Source: Candidatus Bathyarchaeota archaeon (GTDB lineage: Archaea > Thermoproteota > Bathyarchaeia > Bathyarchaeales > Bathycorpusculaceae). Taken from it: a stretch of 52,592 nucleotides of DNA. The stretch lies in NCBI GenBank assembly GCA_026014485.1, contig JAOZIE010000012.1, positions 163,594-216,185 of the forward strand, in the 5' to 3' direction. Both the position numbers and the translations under genes were made by a program. Of this stretch, positions 48,649 through 52,592 are shown piece by piece. Below the pieces are notes generated by a model. The model did not search any database. It had not been told where the DNA came from and was given only the letters and a program-made list of their open reading frames with translations. How positions within the stretch are numbered: the first letter of the stretch is position 1; every line of letters begins with the position of its first letter.

Positions 48649-50298
48649 ATGGAAACACCGATGCTTAACTTTGCAGAAAAGGAGAAAGTAACGTGGTTTT
48701 CCATGTGGTTTTTGGCGTCTGTTGCCAGCTTTGGCGCCGCGTTTTTCCCCATGTTCTACCGTTTGGTGGAGAACCGAAACAGGCATTTTCGGCGTGAAGC
48801 TGAATTGGAGAAGCGCATCGTCGAGTTCTTAAAAAGCCAAGGAAAAGAGCCTCCGCGGACCGCTGGGGAGCCACGGGAGATGAATGCGAAGGTGTGGGCT
48901 GCCTCGATTATTCTGATAATCCCCGTGTTTGTCTTAATGTACTACTTGACGCGGGATTTGGTGGTTCACGAGAAACATCAGGACACTTTTCTGGCTGATG
49001 CGTTCCCAGAACGGATGTTCATGACGCAGACGATACCGATAACAAAATATGCATTAATAACAATAGCTACGTTGGGCATAGGCGGCATCTACTGGCTCTA
49101 CAAAATAGTGAACAGTTATAATGCTCACTTTGGTGCCCAGTGGAAAATAGAGCAGGAGATAACCCGTTTAATGGAGGACACCAGGTTAGAGAGTCCATGT
49201 AAAAAGAAGAGGTTTGTAAGCCACGGGGGAGACGTTTGGGGCTTCAGCCGAAAATACAACATCCCACTGGAAAAAGTGCGGGATTTCAGCGGACCCATCA
49301 ATTATCTTGGACCCTCACCTAAAGCTGTGGAAGCCATTAGAGAATACGCCAAGCTAGTCAGGTTCTACCCCGACCCCGACCCCGTGTCGTTCAGGGAGGA
49401 AATTGCCTCTTACATTGGGCACGGCGTAGGCGCAGACAACATCATCTTAGGCAACGGCTCCATAGAACTAATCTACATGGTGGCAGAGTACTTCCAATGC
49501 AAGTTTAAAGCAGTCATTCCTGTGCCGTCTTTTAGTGAATACGAGAAAGCCGTGTTGCGGGTAGGCGGCGACGTAATCTTTGTGCAGTTACCCAGCAACT
49601 TCGCGTTGGAACTGGAAAACATAAAGAAGGCAATAACCGACGACACAAAAATAGTCTACATCTGCAACCCACACAGCCCCTCAGGAACACTCTACACCCG
49701 CGATACCCTACTGGAACTGACAGAGTTCTGCCAGAAAAAAGGCATAATTGTCAGCGTCGACGAAAACTATATCGAATTCACAGAGAAAGGGCAAGACACA
49801 ACCTTAGCAGGGTACGCCCAAAAATATGACAACCTCTTTATCATACGCTCAGTCACCAAGTTCTACGGCATGCCAGGCATCCGCTTCGGCTACGCCATAG
49901 CCTCAGAAAAACTCATCGACCAACTGCAAACCGTTCGGCAGCCTTGGAGCATCAACAGCTTAGCAAATTACGCAACTTCAGCGGCTTTCAAAGACACAGA
50001 ATTCATCCAAACCACCAGAAACACCCTCGCAGTGGAGAAAGCCCAGTTTGCCAAGAACATTCTGGAAATCGGCGGGTACCACGTTTACCCCTCAGAAACC
50101 AATTTCCTGCTGGTAAAAATCACATCACCCAAAATTACCTCCACCGAACTTAGAGAGCAACTGGCTAAAGACGGCTTGCTCATCCGCGATTGCTGCACGT
50201 TTGTGGGGTTAGACAACACCTACTTCCGCGTGACCGTGCGGTCGGCAAAGGACAACCTTAAGCTTGTGCAGGCATTGAAGGAAAAAATCAGGGCTTGA
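48649..50298 (+). CDS. CobD-like PLP aminotransferase fused to an N-terminal membrane domain
   Basis: A 549-aa protein. Residues 1-190 carry three hydrophobic helices (about 16-37, 83-101, 132-152) with charged loops (ENRNRHFRREAELEKR), which is not part of the usual enzyme. Residues 195-549 are a complete fold-type I aminotransferase of the HisC/CobD group: FSGPINYLGPSPKAVEAI, ICNPHSPSGTLY, VDENYIEF and SVTKFYGMPGIRFGYA with PLP Lys404. The opening INYLGPSP...VRFYPDPD fits CobD, which makes aminopropanol phosphate from threonine phosphate. Cobalamin genes elsewhere in the window and CbiB nearby favour CobD over histidinol-phosphate aminotransferase. Confidence 0.78.
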   Translation: METPMLNFAEKEKVTWFSMWFLASVASFGAAFFPMFYRLVENRNRHFRREAELEKRIVEFLKSQGKEPPRTAGEPREMNAKVWAASIILIIPVFVLMYYLTRDLVVHEKHQDTFLADAFPERMFMTQTIPITKYALITIATLGIGGIYWLYKIVNSYNAHFGAQWKIEQEITRLMEDTRLESPCKKKRFVSHGGDVWGFSRKYNIPLEKVRDFSGPINYLGPSPKAVEAIREYAKLVRFYPDPDPVSFREEIASYIGHGVGADNIILGNGSIELIYMVAEYFQCKFKAVIPVPSFSEYEKAVLRVGGDVIFVQLPSNFALELENIKKAITDDTKIVYICNPHSPSGTLYTRDTLLELTEFCQKKGIIVSVDENYIEFTEKGQDTTLAGYAQKYDNLFIIRSVTKFYGMPGIRFGYAIASEKLIDQLQTVRQPWSINSLANYATSAAFKDTEFIQTTRNTLAVEKAQFAKNILEIGGYHVYPSETNFLLVKITSPKITSTELREQLAKDGLLIRDCCTFVGLDNTYFRVTVRSAKDNLKLVQALKEKIRA

Positions 50299-50388
50299 GC
50301 CGCTGGCGACAACACTTCTCTTTCTTCTGAAAGGATTATCTTAAATACGCCTTAGCCCCAGAGGAAACCTTCAAAGGAAGGCACGAAC

Positions 50389-50952
50389 ATGAGAAAAATC
50401 TTCAAAATACTAATAGCTATACTTGCCGTGATGATAGTTGCAGTCGGACTCTTAGGTGCCGTTGTAGTTCTGAACCTATCCGCATACACTGCCACAGGAA
50501 GCCAAACCTTAACGCCTACAGGAACTTCGGTAGGCAACGCATTGGTCGTCTATGACCCCGGATTGTCAGGAGCCCCAAAAGTCGTAGCTGAAATAGTTGC
50601 CGCGGAACTGCAAGCTCAAGGCTTCACCGTTGAGTTGGCAGGCATAAAAAGCGCAGCTGCCGCAAACACCGCAGGCTACAACATCATAATTGCAGGTGGA
50701 CCAATCTACGCGGGTACCCCAACAGCCTCAGTTAAAGACTTTCTCACAAACCTAAACCTAACACAAACAACAAAGGTCGGCGTGTTCGGAAGCGGTTCAG
50801 GCGCAACAACCCCCGAAGACGTAGCGCAGATAACCAACGCCATAGCAGCTCTACCAAACGGCGACACACTGGCAAACGCAGTTGTTGTAAAAATCGGCAA
50901 CAACGAAGACATTAACGCCCGCGCCGCAGACTTCGTTTCCCAACTAATATAG
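50389..50952 (+). CDS. Membrane-anchored flavodoxin-like protein
   Basis: A 187-aa protein. N-terminal signal anchor (ILIAILAVMIVAVGLLGAVVVLNL), a Thr-rich linker, then a flavodoxin-like alpha/beta domain: NALVVYDPGLSGAPKVVAEIVAAELQAQGFTVELAGI, NIIIAGGPIYAGTPTASVKDFL and VGVFGSGSGATTPEDVAQI. The phosphate loop reads DPGLSGAPK instead of the usual S-X-T-G-N-T, but GGPIYAGTP fits the second FMN loop. If the anchor is N-in, the domain faces outside. Located between cobD-like and cbiB, so a corrinoid-reducing role is possible but unproven. Confidence 0.65.
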   Translation: MRKIFKILIAILAVMIVAVGLLGAVVVLNLSAYTATGSQTLTPTGTSVGNALVVYDPGLSGAPKVVAEIVAAELQAQGFTVELAGIKSAAAANTAGYNIIIAGGPIYAGTPTASVKDFLTNLNLTQTTKVGVFGSGSGATTPEDVAQITNAIAALPNGDTLANAVVVKIGNNEDINARAADFVSQLI

Positions 50953-51030
50953 CAAACTTACGGCTACATCAATTTTTTTTCTTTTCCAATTGTCTAGGTC
51001 AGAGGTACCCCTGCAGAAACTTGGGATTTT

Positions 51031-51996
51031 CTAAAAAGGAAAAACGAACAGCCGCACCGCAACCAAAACAGGCAGAAAAATCAGTAGACACAACACTATG
51101 GAAACGTCACGGATTTTCAGGGCATCCAAAATCTTGGTGCCATCCAGGGGTTCGGTGGGGTCACCCAAGATGTATTTGTCGGGTTTCTCAAACTGCACAT
51201 GAAGGGCGCCGGCCATGGCTGCCATGGGCCACCCGTGGTTTCGGCTCTGGGTTTTTTTGTGGTCACGTTTGGCTATGCGCCACGCATTTTTGTAGTCCTT
51301 GCCCAGCAACGCCGCCGAAGCAATTATGAGCGCGCCCGTGAGCCGTGCAGGTATGAAGTTAACGATGTGGTCAAGGTTGGCGCTGAACCAACCCGTGTTT
51401 ATGTGGTCTTTATCTTTGAAGCCGACCATGCCATCCAGCGTGTTTATAGCACGAAAAGCCACGGCGCCCGCTACGCCCAGAAAACTGTACCAGATGATGG
51501 GGGAAAACTTGAAGTCAATTATGTTCTCCGCCATGGACTCAATTATACCCGAAGCAATTTGACCCCCATCAAGGCTAGCGAAGTCGCGGCGGCTAAAATG
51601 CGCATATTTGCGCGCTTCCACGATGTTACCCTCATTGATGGCTTTAGCGGCAGCCCTCGCCCAATCCGTCTCCAACTTAATACACACCGTAAACTTCACC
51701 AACACCACACCAACAACCACGTAAACGGCGGCTGCAAGCCAGAAACTAAAGGCACCAAGGAAAAACCAAACTGCCCAGAGACCAAAAAACGTAAGCAACC
51801 CAAAAGTCAAAACCGTCGCCAGCCCCAGAAAGACTCCGTTGAGTTTCTCCCACTGCGGATTCGGGTTCTTGAGGCGACGCTCCAAACCAGCAATAAACCG
51901 ACCCATCAAAACAGTAGGATGAATTCGGTAGTAGGCACCGTAGGGGCTGTTCGGCGAAGGATCACCCACCGCTACGTCTAACAAGATGCCCAGCAA
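51031..51996 (-). CDS. cbiB: Adenosylcobinamide-phosphate synthase (CbiB)
   Basis: About 321 aa. The best start is the TTG at 51996; a CTG further up (about 9 nt after a GGTGA ribosome site) would add a few hydrophobic residues, and no ATG fits. GILLDVAVGDPSPNSPYGAYYRIHPTVLMGRFI is the family opening. NEGNIVEARKYAHFSRRDFASLDGGQIASGIIESMAENIIDFKFSPIIWY and NTLDGMVGFKDKDHINTGWFSANLDHIVNFIPARL are further hallmarks. It links aminopropanol phosphate (from CobD) to adenosylcobyric acid at the membrane. The cobD-like gene lies on the other strand, 733 nt away. Confidence 0.88.
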   Translation of the reverse strand: MLGILLDVAVGDPSPNSPYGAYYRIHPTVLMGRFIAGLERRLKNPNPQWEKLNGVFLGLATVLTFGLLTFFGLWAVWFFLGAFSFWLAAAVYVVVGVVLVKFTVCIKLETDWARAAAKAINEGNIVEARKYAHFSRRDFASLDGGQIASGIIESMAENIIDFKFSPIIWYSFLGVAGAVAFRAINTLDGMVGFKDKDHINTGWFSANLDHIVNFIPARLTGALIIASAALLGKDYKNAWRIAKRDHKKTQSRNHGWPMAAMAGALHVQFEKPDKYILGDPTEPLDGTKILDALKIRDVSIVLCLLIFLPVLVAVRLFVFPF

Positions 51997-52479
51997 GAGG
52001 ACGAGGACGCTAATTGAAATTAACTCGAACAGGACGCGTGTTCACCAGCCGAAGCTGAAAGTTACTTGCTGAACACTCAGAGAAAACCGCATATATCAAT
52101 TACGGTAAAGACCACAAGTTACCAATATTTCTCGGAGAAAAAAGAAAGAGTAAAGCTAAACAGAAAACGGAAAAACACAAGCATAGTTGGATGCTAATAG
52201 CGATTCATTGCAAAAAACGATAGGGGGAGGGTCCCTATTGGCGTGTTTTCAGTCCATTAACCAAATTCTGTAAAATAAAATATGCTCAGAACAGACAGAT
52301 AAAAGAAAAAACACCAGAACAGAAATAACGGAAAATACAGAAACACCCAAAATAAAGTGGAACCAAAAACCAGCAAAAATAACCTCTTATGACACACACG
52401 CATAGGCCTAAACGTTTCCGCGCACGAACACACTTTTTTCGTAAGTTCACCAAATATCGACCAGACACCATCAGAGGGC
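51997..52479. other. 483-nt intergenic region between cbiB and 23S rRNA
   Basis: Both flanking genes read leftward. It holds a TATA-like GATATATGC (minus strand, near 52090) for cbiB, an ATAGGG...CCCTAT hairpin (52220-52238), and, on the minus strand just past the rRNA end, repeated T-rich tracts (52290-52385) likely to end rRNA transcription. No tRNA or 5S gene was recognised. Confidence 0.5.
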
Positions 52480-52592
52480 CTGGCATCTCGGGCGATTGGA
52501 AGATGCAGGCTGAGCTAGTCGCCCGAAGGCTTCTAGCTTACACCCCAACTCCATCAAACCCATCTTCTATGGGAGCCCTCGTCCCGTGAAAC
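52480..52592 (-). rRNA. 3' end of 23S rRNA (partial, 5' part off window)
   Basis: Read on the minus strand from the right edge, the sequence begins with the conserved GGACGAGGGCTCCCATAG stretch, followed by TTTGATGG...GGGTGTAAGC and ...CTAGCTCAGC...CCAATCGCCCGAG, the last helices of archaeal 23S rRNA (compare GGGUGUGUAAGCG...GUUGAGCUAACC in E. coli). The exact 3' end is uncertain by about 10 nt. Overlapping protein frames here are artefacts. Confidence 0.85.

Noticed and set aside
52286-52589. Protein frames over the right edge
   Set aside because: They lie on or beside the 23S rRNA 3' end.

Overview
The window is archaeal DNA. Evidence: TATA boxes sit about 20-30 nt before many starts, TTG and GTG starts are common, and the genes include aIF1A, CobY, CobZ, a tetraether-synthase-like radical SAM enzyme and a DGGGP-synthase-like prenyltransferase. 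The right edge holds the last ~110 nt of a 23S rRNA gene on the minus strand. The overall gene set resembles a TACK-group anaerobe, most likely a Bathyarchaeia-like lineage; that placement is inference from gene content, not a computed phylogeny.

Layout. 1-7827: two tandem giant secreted PQQ-type beta-propeller proteins (the first runs off the left edge) around an SPL-like radical SAM gene. 8108-13864: two B12-binding-domain radical SAM enzymes, a secreted glycoside-hydrolase-like protein and a HemN/HemW-like radical SAM enzyme. 14089-17737: a membrane protein, an RnfD protein carrying an RnfC-like double [4Fe-4S] tail, and a radical SAM/SPASM enzyme. 18090-21827: information-processing and small genes (OB-fold protein, two tiny Cys-rich/zinc-finger proteins, aIF1A, a zinc-ribbon protein), a Gln-rich secreted protein divergent from a membrane-anchored winged-helix regulator with a clear operator, and a DUF5752-like protein.

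22120-28377 is a corrinoid salvage locus: BtuF-BtuC-BtuD, a Dph6-like ATP-pyrophosphatase, CobS and CobY on the minus strand, with CobZ divergent. It is completed further right by a membrane-fused CobD-like aminotransferase (48649-50298), CbiB (TTG start at 51996) and a second, altered CobS paralog (37980-38816). Together they could import cobinamide, attach aminopropanol phosphate, activate it with GTP, join alpha-ribazole phosphate and remove the phosphate. The product would serve B12-dependent enzymes such as the two B12-binding radical SAM proteins.

28381-34467: an Lrp-type RAM protein, glycosyltransferases, a DUF1616-like protein, an MFS transporter and an ECF S component with a 20-bp palindrome upstream. 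34656-37931 is a membrane-lipid operon (sugar epimerase, DGGGP-synthase-like UbiA protein, Tes-like radical SAM). 40121-41859 is an overlapping two-gene AAA-ATPase module that resembles known defence modules in its layout. 42053-44435 is an AhbC/AhbD-like radical SAM gene followed by DUF362. 45681-48574 is an overlapping cluster of three glycosyltransferases.

Other structure: an 83-bp intergenic element occurs twice, in opposite orientations, downstream of the two cobS-containing units. Seven radical SAM genes lie in 52 kb. No CRISPR array, tRNA or insertion sequence was recognised.
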